This document shows positions 1-7,351 of a DNA stretch of 64,000 bases, one piece after another. This DNA comes from Hymenobacter jejuensis (GTDB taxonomy: Bacteria; Bacteroidota; Bacteroidia; Cytophagales; Hymenobacteraceae). The stretch covers positions 2,480,001-2,544,000 of the forward strand of contig NZ_CP040896.1 in NCBI RefSeq assembly GCF_006337165.1, given 5' to 3'. Every line of letters begins with the position of its first letter. Position 1 is the first letter of the stretch. Below the pieces are notes generated by a model. It saw nothing but the letters and a program-made list of their open reading frames with translations, was not told the origin of the DNA and did no database searches. Made by a program: the position numbers and the translations under genes.

Positions 1-381
1 GCGCAGCGTAGGCCGGGCGGCTAAGCCACTCAGCCAGCCCAATAAGGCCAGAAATAACGGCACCGTAGCAACCAGTAGCGAGGCCATTCCTGAGGGGATA
101 TATTGCTCCCCGAGCGTAACGCCGCCATTGCCACACGTCAGCAGGCAGCTGCCGATGATCAGGGCTGTTAGCCAGCCGCTAAGCGGTAGCCGTGGTGCCC
201 CGCGCAGGCGCATAAACCCGTACAGCAGCACGCCCGCCAAGCTATAGCGCGTACCCGCCATCAGTAGGGGTGGGATGCTTTCGATTGCGAAGCGAATGCC
301 CAGATACGTGGAGCCCCAGATGAGGTAGACGATAGCAAACGCAAGCACAATGGCCGCGCGGGTAGGCTTAGTTTGAGACAT
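1..381 (-). CDS. EamA/DMT-family transporter, 3' end outside window
   Basis: Reading the complement from the ATG at 381 gives 127 codons without a stop up to the window edge, so the C-terminal half or more is missing. The protein opens MSQTKPTRAAIVLAFAIVYL and continues with IWGSTYLGIRFAIESIPP, the typical first helix of EamA (drug/metabolite transporter) proteins of the YedA/RhaT type. At least four hydrophobic segments are visible, separated by short basic loops (RLRGAPR). By family it is an inner-membrane exporter or permease for small metabolites; the substrate cannot be read from sequence. The family usually has about 290-300 residues and ten helices. Confidence 0.85.
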   Translation of the reverse strand, partial: MSQTKPTRAAIVLAFAIVYLIWGSTYLGIRFAIESIPPLLMAGTRYSLAGVLLYGFMRLRGAPRLPLSGWLTALIIGSCLLTCGNGGVTLGEQYIPSGMASLLVATVPLFLALLGWLSGLAARPTLR

Positions 382-485
382 GAGAGCAGCGCTTCAGGCA
401 GAATTGACACTGCAAACGTACAGCAGAATTCTGGGGTAACTATTCGAATCCTTGCGCTTTGTCTTGGTTGGTAGGGGCGCTGGCT

Positions 486-2495
486 CTACTTTTTGCTAAC
501 GGTCAGGCCCGGCCACTGATCGGTGCGGAAAGGGGAAGCAGGCAGGCCTTCCTTGTTGTACAGATTCGGAGAAGGGTTGTTGCTCCAGTCGTAGCGCACG
601 GCGGTGGGCGCCGGTACCTGGTCGCTCGACAGGACCAGCGTGTTGCCCTGCAACTCGCCTTTGGCCCACACAAACTTGTGGTCGGCGCCCGCAATTGCAA
701 AGCCTTTCAGGTAGTCGCCGCTCTTGTCTTTCAGGATGAGGCCACTGCCCACGTTGTCGAAGGTGAGCCGCACCTGCTTGCCCTGCACTTGCATGCTCTT
801 GAAGGTGGGGCCAGAAGCCACGATTTTGGTATCACCATACGCTACTTTTTGGGCGGCCAATGCCAGCCTTTTTCCCACATCCTGCTTGTTGAGCGGGTGA
901 ATGTCGTCGGGGTTGCCAATGTCGATGGTCGTCGCCATGCCCGTTTTGGGCAAGCTCAGGGTCATGGCTTGGGCCTCGCGCAGCTCCGCCCATTCGTATT
1001 CGGCAGGCTGCGGCTGATCGTGCTGATAATTAGCTAATTGCACAAATAGAAAAGGCAAGTCGCCCTGTTCCCAGCGCGTGCGCCAGTCCTTGATCATGGT
1101 GGGAAACAGGGTGCGGTACTGATAGGCGCGATCGGAGTTGCTTTCGCCCTGATACCAGATAAAGCCCTTCAGCGCATACGGGATCAGCGGCGCGATCATG
1201 CCGTTGTACAGCACCGTGGGGTTATTCGGCAGTCCTTTGGGAAAAGGCGTTTTCGGCACACTGGCCGGATCGTAGGCGGGCTTGTACTGCCAAGCGCCCG
1301 CCAACGAAACAGGCGTGCTGCCCGCCCCGGCAATCAGCTGAAAATCAGCCGTCAGGCCCCAGAGCCCGCCGCCTCCACCGTTGTCGACCACCCGCACCGC
1401 AACAACGTTGCGGCCTTCTTTGACCAGCGTTGCGGGCACGGTGTAGCGGCGCTTTTCGCTGTAGCCGGAAGTAGTGCCTACCAGCACGCCGTTGAACCAA
1501 GTGCTGTCGTTGTCATCAATCTGACCCAGTGCGAGTTGCAGTGGCCTGCCCGCGTTGGCTGCGGGCAGTGTTACTTCCTTGCGAAACCACACTACGCCGT
1601 CGAAAGTGCTCAGTTCGGGTTGTTGCTCCCAGAGGCCGGGGACGTTCATGGTCTTCCAATCCTGAGCGTTGAAATCGGGGTCGGCCCAGCTTTTGCTATC
1701 GGGCAAGCGGCCGTGATCCTTGCCAGCCGGACTATTTTGCCACGCCTTGAGGCTGTTTGTGTAGTCGGTTTGAATCTGGTTGATGTCGCGCTTTTCCTGT
1801 TGCATCGCCGCGATTCGGCTCCGGAAGTCGGGCAGTACTTTAAGTGCCTCGGCGCTGGTCCACGATTCCACTTCCGTGCCGCCCCACGTCGAGGAAATCA
1901 AGCCAATCGGGACGTGGTAGCGCTGGTACAAGTCGCGGCCAAAGAAGTACGCCACCGCCGAAAACCCAGCTACCGTTTGGGGGCTACACACTTGCCAACC
2001 AGTACTTTCGATATCGCGCTGGGGCTTGGAAGCCACCGTGTTTTTGACATCCAGAAAATGGATCTGCGGAAAATTAGCGCCCGCCACTTCCTGATCAGCA
2101 TTGCGCACCGCGGAGTAGCCTCCGGGCTGGTCTTTGACCGGCATTTCCATGTTCGACTGACCCGAAGCCAGCCACACATCGCCTATTAGTATATTCTTGA
2201 TCTGTAACGTGTTACTGCTCTTAATCGTCATGTCGTAAGGGCCGCCGCTGGGCGTGGCGGGCAGCATGACGGTCCACTTTCCCTCGGAGCCGCCGGGCTT
2301 GGCAGTATAGGATTTGCCCCGGAATGTGACCGTTACCGTTTCGCCGGCATCGGCCCAACCCCAAATCGGCAGTTTGGCATCGCGCTGGAGCACCATATTA
2401 TCGCCTACCAGCTTGGGCAATCGAACAGTGGCCTGGGCAATGCGACCACTCAGGCAGCCGACGGACAGAAGTAACAGCGTTTTCGAAAGGCTCAT
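486..2495 (-). CDS. Sialate O-acetylesterase (SGNH hydrolase), secreted
   Basis: A 669-residue enzyme, in the usual range for sialic-acid 9-O-acetylesterases, which remove acetyl esters from sialic acids or other glycans. An N-terminal signal peptide (MSLSKTLLLLSVGCLSG) precedes the mature start TVRLPKLVGDNMVLQRD. The nucleophile motif GQSNMEMP lies near residue 110, and the catalytic Asp/His block is DDIHPLNKQDVGKR near residue 535. Between them sits a galactose-binding-like beta-sandwich (GLWEQQPELSTFDGVVWFRK), common in the family. The ATG at 2495 was chosen because it begins the signal peptide exactly; a TTG ten codons upstream is in frame but less likely. It stands alone and divergent from the downstream peptidase. 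Likely role: periplasmic or extracellular glycan deacetylation. Confidence 0.9.
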   Translation of the reverse strand: MSLSKTLLLLSVGCLSGRIAQATVRLPKLVGDNMVLQRDAKLPIWGWADAGETVTVTFRGKSYTAKPGGSEGKWTVMLPATPSGGPYDMTIKSSNTLQIKNILIGDVWLASGQSNMEMPVKDQPGGYSAVRNADQEVAGANFPQIHFLDVKNTVASKPQRDIESTGWQVCSPQTVAGFSAVAYFFGRDLYQRYHVPIGLISSTWGGTEVESWTSAEALKVLPDFRSRIAAMQQEKRDINQIQTDYTNSLKAWQNSPAGKDHGRLPDSKSWADPDFNAQDWKTMNVPGLWEQQPELSTFDGVVWFRKEVTLPAANAGRPLQLALGQIDDNDSTWFNGVLVGTTSGYSEKRRYTVPATLVKEGRNVVAVRVVDNGGGGGLWGLTADFQLIAGAGSTPVSLAGAWQYKPAYDPASVPKTPFPKGLPNNPTVLYNGMIAPLIPYALKGFIWYQGESNSDRAYQYRTLFPTMIKDWRTRWEQGDLPFLFVQLANYQHDQPQPAEYEWAELREAQAMTLSLPKTGMATTIDIGNPDDIHPLNKQDVGKRLALAAQKVAYGDTKIVASGPTFKSMQVQGKQVRLTFDNVGSGLILKDKSGDYLKGFAIAGADHKFVWAKGELQGNTLVLSSDQVPAPTAVRYDWSNNPSPNLYNKEGLPASPFRTDQWPGLTVSKK

Positions 2496-2674
2496 GGGTG
2501 GGGGGAAGATCGGTTGAGGAAGCAAGCCTTAAGGTATGCTACTCAGCACGATAAAGGAAATGGGCTGGTTGCCCGACTGTCGGCGTGCTACTGGAAGCCG
2601 TGCAACGAGTGCGTAGCAACAGAGTCTGTAAAGCGCCTTAACTTCTCGCCTGATTTTCACCCCCTCCTTGTTGC

Positions 2675-4330
2675 ATGATCCGCGCCTTCCTGCTTGCCTC
2701 CGCAATTTTCTGCCTGCCCCTGCTCTCGACGGCGCAGCTGCTCCAGCCCAAAACCGCTTTCACGCGGGCCGACTCGCTGCGGGGCAACCTGACGCCTTTG
2801 CGCACCTGCTACGACATCAATTATTACCACCTCGACATTCGGCTGGACATCGACAAGAAGTCGATTAGCGGCTCGAACCTGTTTCGCTTCACGGCCACGC
2901 AGGACTTCACGAAGCTGCAATTTGACCTGTTTGCTAACTTGCAGGTAGAGAAGGTGTTATATAAAGGCCAGGCTCTTCCCTTCACCCGTGAGGCCAACGC
3001 GGTGTTCGTCACGTTTCCGCAGCCAATCCGCAAAGGCAGCCGCGAGGAATTTACGGTGCAGTATTCCGGCAAGCCTACCATCGCCGAGCGCGCACCCTGG
3101 GACGGCGGCCTCGTGTTCGCCAAAGACGCCAAAGGCAAGCCCTGGGTCGCCACCGCCTGCCAGGGAGTGGGAGCTAGCATCTGGTGGCCGACCAAAGATC
3201 ATCAGGCTGACGAGGTAGACAGCATGATGATAAGCATCAGTGTACCAAAGGGTTTGAAAGACGTGTCGAACGGGCGGTTGCGCAAAACCACGGCCGTGAA
3301 AGGGGGCTACACACGCTACGACTGGTTTGTGAGCAACCCCATCAACAACTACGATGTGGCAATGAACGTGGGGGATTTCCAGCACTTCGGCGACACCTAC
3401 GACGGCGAAAATGGCAAGCTCACCCTGGATTATTGGGTGCTGCCCGAAAACGTTGAGAAGGCCAAAAAACAGTTCGGCGACAACGTAAAACCCATGCTCA
3501 AGTCGATGGAGCATTGGTTCGGGCCCTATCCCTTTTACAAAGACGGCTATAAGCTCGTGGATGCGCCACACCTGGGCATGGAGCACCAAAGCGCCGTGGC
3601 GTACGGCAATAAATACCTCAACGGTTACCTCGGCCACGACCGCTCGGCCACGGGCTGGGGCCTGAAGTGGGACTTCATCATCATTCACGAAAGCGGCCAC
3701 GAGTGGTTTGGTAACAACATCACTAGCAAGGACATAGCCGATATGTGGATTCACGAGGGCTTTACCACGTACTCCGAAGCGCTGTTCGTGGAAAGCCAGT
3801 TTGGAAAGCCTGCCGGCCAGGAATACATCCACGGGCAGCGCCGTAACATCCGCAACGACGAGCCCATTATCGGCCCGTACAACGTTAACAAAGAGGGCTC
3901 TGGCGACATGTACGACAAGGGCAGCGTCTTGCTCAACATGGTGCGTACCATCGTCAACGACGATGAGAAGTGGCGCGACATGCTCCGCGGTCTTTCGCAC
4001 ACCTATTACCACCAGACCGTCACGACGCCGCAAGTGGTTGGCTACCTCAACCAGCAAAGCGGCCGCGACCTGACCAAGATTTTCTCGCAGTACTTGCTCT
4101 ACAAAAACATCCCGACGCTGGAGTTTCGCTTCGAAGATGGCCAAACGCTTTGCCGCTGGGTGGCCGACGTCGATGGTTTCTCGATGCCCGTGCGCGTCCG
4201 CACCAAAGGCGGCGAATACCGCTTCATTGAGCCCGAAACCACGTTCCGCCCCGTCAATCTGCCCGGCGCCACCAAGGAAAACCTGGAAGTAGACACGCTC
4301 AATTATTACATCGGCGTACTCACAGATTAA
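2675..4330 (+). CDS. M1 family zinc aminopeptidase
   Basis: Residues 338-342 read HESGH and E361 follows after 18 residues, giving the gluzincin HEXXH-X18-E zinc site. GMEH at 301-304 is the variant of the GAMEN exopeptidase motif. A signal peptide (MIRAFLLASAIFCLPLLSTAQ) indicates export. At 551 residues it is shorter than the 600-900 residues of multidomain M1 enzymes: the beta-sandwich N-terminal domain and catalytic domain are present, but the C-terminal HEAT-like domain is not, as is common in Bacteroidota. It trims amino acids from peptide N-termini in the periplasm. Its stop lies 21 bp before the first palindromic repeat. Confidence 0.92.
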   Translation: MIRAFLLASAIFCLPLLSTAQLLQPKTAFTRADSLRGNLTPLRTCYDINYYHLDIRLDIDKKSISGSNLFRFTATQDFTKLQFDLFANLQVEKVLYKGQALPFTREANAVFVTFPQPIRKGSREEFTVQYSGKPTIAERAPWDGGLVFAKDAKGKPWVATACQGVGASIWWPTKDHQADEVDSMMISISVPKGLKDVSNGRLRKTTAVKGGYTRYDWFVSNPINNYDVAMNVGDFQHFGDTYDGENGKLTLDYWVLPENVEKAKKQFGDNVKPMLKSMEHWFGPYPFYKDGYKLVDAPHLGMEHQSAVAYGNKYLNGYLGHDRSATGWGLKWDFIIIHESGHEWFGNNITSKDIADMWIHEGFTTYSEALFVESQFGKPAGQEYIHGQRRNIRNDEPIIGPYNVNKEGSGDMYDKGSVLLNMVRTIVNDDEKWRDMLRGLSHTYYHQTVTTPQVVGYLNQQSGRDLTKIFSQYLLYKNIPTLEFRFEDGQTLCRWVADVDGFSMPVRVRTKGGEYRFIEPETTFRPVNLPGATKENLEVDTLNYYIGVLTD

Positions 4331-4351
4331 AAACAAACTAGAAACTAAAGG

Positions 4352-4392
4352 CTAGTTCCCCTCCTCAGCTGAGGAGGGGCTAGGGGTGGTTG
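4352..4392 (+). repeat. Palindromic repeat family 1, locus A left arm
   Basis: This 41-bp unit begins ctagttcccc, contains a perfect 22-bp palindrome at 4358-4379 (core CCTCCTCAGCTGAGGAGG) and ends ctaggggtggttg. The same unit occurs inverted at 4823-4863 with one mismatch, so the pair brackets the DUF559 gene. Other copies lie at 27998-28134 and 33382-33511, and a degraded one at 40243-40390. Confidence 0.95.
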
Positions 4393-4429
4393 GCAATCGT
4401 TGTTTAGTATATAGTTAAAACTACCAAAG

Positions 4430-4804
4430 GTGGCAGATCAAGTACACAACCTAATTTACCAAAAGTCCATCCGCCGCACGTTGCGCAACCACCTCACCCC
4501 CGCCGAAGCTTTACTGTGGCGGGCGCTGCAACGCAGCCAGCTAGGTGGGCGCAAGTTTAGGCGTCAGCACGGCATTGGGGCTTACGTCGTAGATTTTTAC
4601 TGCCCCGCTGAAAAATTGGTAATTGAGTTGGATGGCGCCGGACACTTCACAACTAGCGGCGAAGCTACTGACGTGGTGCGCACAGAGTACCTGGCTAGGC
4701 TAGGACTGCGGGTAATGCGTTTTGAAAATAAACTGGTGCTCAAGCAACTTGACAGTGTATTAGCGGCTATTGAGGCCGCCTTTCTGCCGGAAAGCGGCTC
4801 CTGA
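4430..4804 (+). CDS. DUF559 domain protein, PD-(D/E)XK endonuclease-like
   Basis: A 124-residue protein from GTG. It matches the DUF559 pattern throughout: LRNHLTPAEALLWRAL, then RKFRRQHGIG, VVDFYC and LVIELDG, ending MRFENKLVLKQLDSVLAAI. D55 and E66 in the DFYC...IELDG pair correspond to the metal-binding acids of the Vsr/MutH-like nuclease fold to which the family is assigned. Its substrate is not established. It is enclosed by inverted copies of a palindrome-bearing 41-bp repeat, and the sequence similarity between the two flanks runs a further ~15 bp inward (aatcgttg against its complement). The surrounding genes are unrelated, which suggests that gene plus repeats moved as one unit. Confidence 0.88.
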   Translation: MADQVHNLIYQKSIRRTLRNHLTPAEALLWRALQRSQLGGRKFRRQHGIGAYVVDFYCPAEKLVIELDGAGHFTTSGEATDVVRTEYLARLGLRVMRFENKLVLKQLDSVLAAIEAAFLPESGS

Positions 4805-4822
4805 CCTTTGGCCAACGATTAT

Positions 4823-4863
4823 CAACCACCCCTAACCCCTCCTCAGCTGAGGAGGGGAACTAG
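4823..4863 (-). repeat. Palindromic repeat family 1, locus A right arm
   Basis: Inverted copy of the 41-bp unit at 4352-4392, with a single difference (t for c after the palindrome). The 22-bp palindrome core is identical. Together the arms could form a long hairpin in single-stranded DNA with the DUF559 gene in the loop. Confidence 0.95.
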
Positions 4864-4932
4864 CTCTTAGCTCTAGTTCTAGCCTTGGTTTTAACGCCAA
4901 ATTTTGGAGATACCAGCCTAGGCTTTCTTGCC

Positions 4933-4940
4933 TACCTTTG
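4933..4940 (+). promoter_or_regulatory. -7 promoter box for lpdA
   Basis: TACCTTTG matches the Bacteroidota housekeeping -7 consensus TAnnTTTG and lies 31 bp before the lpdA ATG. No convincing -33 TTTG at the preferred spacing was seen. Confidence 0.6.
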
Positions 4941-4971
4941 CCCCGCTGATTTTCACTGAATTCATCTGAAT

Positions 4972-6378
4972 ATGAATCAATACGACGTTACCGTCATCGG
5001 CTCGGGTCCGGGCGGGTATGTAGCTGCCATTCGTTGCGCGCAATTAGGCCTCAAGACGGCTATTATCGAGAAGTACGACACCCTCGGCGGCACCTGCCTC
5101 AACGTAGGCTGCATTCCCAGCAAGGCCCTGCTCGACAGCACCGAGCACTACCACAACGCCCACACCACTTTCAAAGAGCACGGTATCGAACTATCTGATC
5201 TTCAGATAAATATGAACCAGCTTATCGACCGCAAAAACGGCGTGGTGAAAGCCAACGTGGACGGTATCGCGTTTCTGATGAAGAAGAACAAGATCGACGT
5301 CCTCAAAGGCGTGGGCTCGTTCGTGGATAAGAATCACATCAAAATTGTGCCGCTGGGTGGCGGCGAAGAGCAGCAGATCGAAACCAAAAACACGATCATC
5401 GCGACGGGCTCCAAGCCTACCGTGCTGCCCTTTATCAAGCAGGACAAGCAACGCATCATCACCAGCACCGAGGCCCTCAACATTCGCGAAGTGCCTAAGC
5501 ACATGATCGTGATTGGCGGCGGCGTAATCGGGCTGGAAATGGCCTCAGTCTATGCCCGTTTGGGGGCCAAAGTATCCGTAATCGAATTCTTGGATTCGCT
5601 GATCCCGACCATGGACCGCGCCCTGGGCAAAGAGCTCAAGCGCATCCTGGGCAAAATCGGCATCGAGTTTTTCCTGAGCCACAAAGTAACCGGCGCCACC
5701 CGCGAAGGCGACACCGTGACCGTAACCGCGACCAACCCCAAAGGCGAGGAAGTGAAATTTGAAGGCGACTACTGCCTCGTAGCTGTAGGCCGCGTGCCCT
5801 ACACCGCCGGCCTCAACCTCGAAGCCGCTGGCGTGGAGATGGAAGAGCGCGGCCGCGTCAAGGTCGATGAGCGCCTCCAGACCAACGTGCCCGGCATCTA
5901 CGCCATCGGCGACGTGATTCGGGGTGCGATGCTGGCGCACAAAGCCGAAGAAGAAGGCGTGTACGTGGCCGAAACCATCGTGGGCCAGAAGCCGCACATC
6001 AACTACTTGCTCATTCCCGGCGTGGTGTACACCTGGCCCGAAGTGGCCGGCGTGGGCTACACCGAAGAGCAGCTCAAAGAAACGGGTCGCGCCTACAAAA
6101 CTGGCTCGTTCCCGTTCCGCGCCTCGGGCCGCGCCCGCGCCTCCATGGACCTCGACGGCTTCGTGAAAGTGCTGGCCGACAAGGAAACCGACGAAATCCT
6201 GGGCATGCACATGATCGGCCCGCGCATTGCCGACCTCATCGCCGAGGGCGTTACGGCCATGGAGTTCCGCGCCTCCGCCGAGGACGTAGCCCGCATGAGC
6301 CACGCCCACCCGACCTATGCGGAAGCGGTGAAAGAAGCGTGCTTAGCGGCAACGGAGAACCGGCCGATTCATATGTGA
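4972..6378 (+). CDS. lpdA: Dihydrolipoyl dehydrogenase (E3)
   Basis: The 468-residue flavoprotein reoxidises dihydrolipoamide in the pyruvate and 2-oxoglutarate dehydrogenase complexes, using NAD+. The FAD-binding GSGPGG lies at 10-15, the redox disulfide is C42/C47 in GGTCLNVGC, a second dinucleotide fold starts at IVIGGGVIGLEMA, and the active-site dyad is H446 and E451 in HPTYAE. It is full length. Its last 132 bp (6247-6378) occur again at 7155-7286, downstream of the HEPN-MNT pair, with 11 differences of which all but two are in third codon positions. An AT-rich perfect inverted repeat (TATCTGA-TCT-TCAGATA, 5192-5208) is embedded in the coding sequence without disturbing the protein. Confidence 0.97.
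   Translation: MNQYDVTVIGSGPGGYVAAIRCAQLGLKTAIIEKYDTLGGTCLNVGCIPSKALLDSTEHYHNAHTTFKEHGIELSDLQINMNQLIDRKNGVVKANVDGIAFLMKKNKIDVLKGVGSFVDKNHIKIVPLGGGEEQQIETKNTIIATGSKPTVLPFIKQDKQRIITSTEALNIREVPKHMIVIGGGVIGLEMASVYARLGAKVSVIEFLDSLIPTMDRALGKELKRILGKIGIEFFLSHKVTGATREGDTVTVTATNPKGEEVKFEGDYCLVAVGRVPYTAGLNLEAAGVEMEERGRVKVDERLQTNVPGIYAIGDVIRGAMLAHKAEEEGVYVAETIVGQKPHINYLLIPGVVYTWPEVAGVGYTEEQLKETGRAYKTGSFPFRASGRARASMDLDGFVKVLADKETDEILGMHMIGPRIADLIAEGVTAMEFRASAEDVARMSHAHPTYAEAVKEACLAATENRPIHM
6247..6378 (+). repeat. Direct repeat copy 1 (lpdA 3' end)
   Basis: 132-bp segment comprising the last 44 codons of functional lpdA including the TGA stop. About 92% identical to 7155-7286; the ~70 bp in the middle are identical and differences cluster at both ends. 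Confidence 0.95.
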
Positions 6379-6398
6379 TTTTCGCACTTGCTGTGGAA

Positions 6399-6441
6399 AC
6401 AGAAAGCGGCTGGGGCTACAAGAGCTTCAGCCGCTTTCTGT
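6399..6441. terminator. Hairpin after lpdA
   Basis: ACAGAAAGCGGCTG pairs with CAGCCGCTTTCTGT around a 15-nt loop, a 14-bp perfect stem. There is no T-run immediately after it, so it may be a 3'-end stabiliser rather than a true intrinsic terminator. Confidence 0.6.
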
Positions 6442-6475
6442 TGAGTGGTTATCGGGTTTTCTCTACTTTCGATAT

Positions 6476-6868
6476 ATGACCAAACAGGAACACGTTGCTT
6501 ATTGGAAGGAAACTGCTGAACAGGATTGGTCATCGGCTCAGGTACTATTCGGGGCAGGCAACTATTTGAACAGTTTGTTTCTGGCGCATTTGGTTATTGA
6601 GAAACTCAGCAAAGCGCTGTGGGTACAAGAGAATACGGATGACTACCCGCCTCGTATTCATAATATCATTCGCCTGCTGGCGGCCACCAGCTATGCACTC
6701 AACCCAGCCGAAACGGTGCTCGTAGCTGAACTGAACCAGTTCCAAATGGAAGGTCGTTATCCCGACTATTCACGTACGGTTTACCAGCAGGCTACGGCTA
6801 GTCATACTCAGAATGTGTTGCGCGACACTGCTTCCTTACGCCAATGTTTACTCAACAAGCTGCTTTAG
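6476..6868 (+). CDS. HEPN domain protein, toxin-like partner
   Basis: The 130-residue, largely alpha-helical protein begins TKQEHVAYWKETAEQDWSSA and has the HEPN hallmarks: an N-terminal helix with W..A..DW.SA, a central FLAHLVIEKLSKALW helix, and YPPRIHNIIRLL in the place where family members carry P..H.L. HEPN proteins paired with nucleotidyltransferases act as RNases or as substrates of the partner (type VII toxin-antitoxin, HepT-MntA). Here the classic RX4-6H motif is not clearly present, so catalytic RNase activity is uncertain. It overlaps the MNT gene by 25 bp, as in such operons. The region is less GC-rich than lpdA. A near-match -7 box (TACTTTCG, 6464-6471) ends just 4 bp before the ATG. 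Confidence 0.82.
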   Translation: MTKQEHVAYWKETAEQDWSSAQVLFGAGNYLNSLFLAHLVIEKLSKALWVQENTDDYPPRIHNIIRLLAATSYALNPAETVLVAELNQFQMEGRYPDYSRTVYQQATASHTQNVLRDTASLRQCLLNKLL

Positions 6869-7161
6869 AACAGGTCCGGGCTTTCGCAGAAGAATTGCGC
6901 AAGCTCGATGTGCCGTTGCGACAAGTAATTCTTTTCGGCTCGTATGCCCGCAATGAGCAACGGGAAGAGTCGGATATTGATGTAGCGCTGGTCGCCGACG
7001 ATTTTACGGGAGCAGGGTTTCTTGATGTTCGACGTTTTGCCAGCGTACTGGCCCGCTACCCCTATTTCTACATCGAGCCGCACACGTTTACTACCGAACA
7101 GTTTACCGACTGGAACCCCTTGGTAAAAGAAATCAAGCGCACTGGAATTCTAGCGGCGTAA
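6844..7161 (+). CDS. MNT-type minimal nucleotidyltransferase, antitoxin-like
   Basis: A 105-residue protein with the polymerase-beta-fold signature [16 protein letters not shown] at 32-47, supplying G32-S33 and the metal-binding D44 and D46. In the HepT-MntA type of system this enzyme adds AMP units to the HEPN toxin and thereby neutralises it; that role here is inferred from family and pairing. The usual third acidic residue lies on a later strand and may be E in YFYIEPHTF. Its start overlaps the HEPN gene by 25 bp in another frame. Its TAA stop (7159-7161) lies inside the first bases of the duplicated lpdA end, showing where the insertion joint falls. Confidence 0.85.
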   Translation: MFTQQAALEQVRAFAEELRKLDVPLRQVILFGSYARNEQREESDIDVALVADDFTGAGFLDVRRFASVLARYPYFYIEPHTFTTEQFTDWNPLVKEIKRTGILAA

Positions 7162-7286
7162 CCGCCATGGAGTTCCGCGCCTCCGCCGAGGACGTAGCCC
7201 GCATGAGCCACGCCCACCCGACCTATGCGGAAGCGGTGAAGGAAGCTTGCTTAGCTGCTACTGAGAACCGCGCAATTCATATGTAA
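7155..7286 (+). pseudogene. Vestigial second copy of the lpdA 3' end
   Basis: This 132-bp stretch repeats 6247-6378. Read in the lpdA frame it still encodes [19 protein letters not shown] through NRAIHM and a TAA stop, with a single amino-acid change (P465 to A). Of the 11 nucleotide differences nine are at third codon positions, one is a first position and one converts TGA to TAA. Such a pattern arises when both copies diverged under selection as part of working lpdA genes, so one copy most probably came from another strain or species. It has no start and is not expressed as a protein by itself. Confidence 0.93.
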
Positions 7287-7306
7287 TTCAGCTTTAGCGG
7301 ATAAAG

Positions 7307-7346
7307 AAAAAGAGGCAGAAGCTACTAGTAGCTTCTGCCTCTTTTT
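7307..7346. terminator. Bidirectional intrinsic terminator
   Basis: Perfect palindromic hairpin: AAAAAGAGGCAGAAGCTACT followed by its complement ending in T5. It terminates leftward transcription from the reverse transcriptase and rightward transcription from the HEPN-MNT pair (and formerly lpdA). Confidence 0.9.
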
Positions 7347-7351
7347 ATGCA

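Noticed and set aside
2957-4336. 459-codon open frame on the minus strand across the M1 peptidase gene
   Set aside because: It is the mirror of a GC-rich gene with clear zinc-peptidase motifs; its translation has no domain, no sensible start and no promoter.
5545-6309. 254-codon minus-strand frame inside lpdA
   Set aside because: Antisense shadow of lpdA; composition (Gly/His/Ala/Val-rich) is typical of complement reading in GC-rich DNA.
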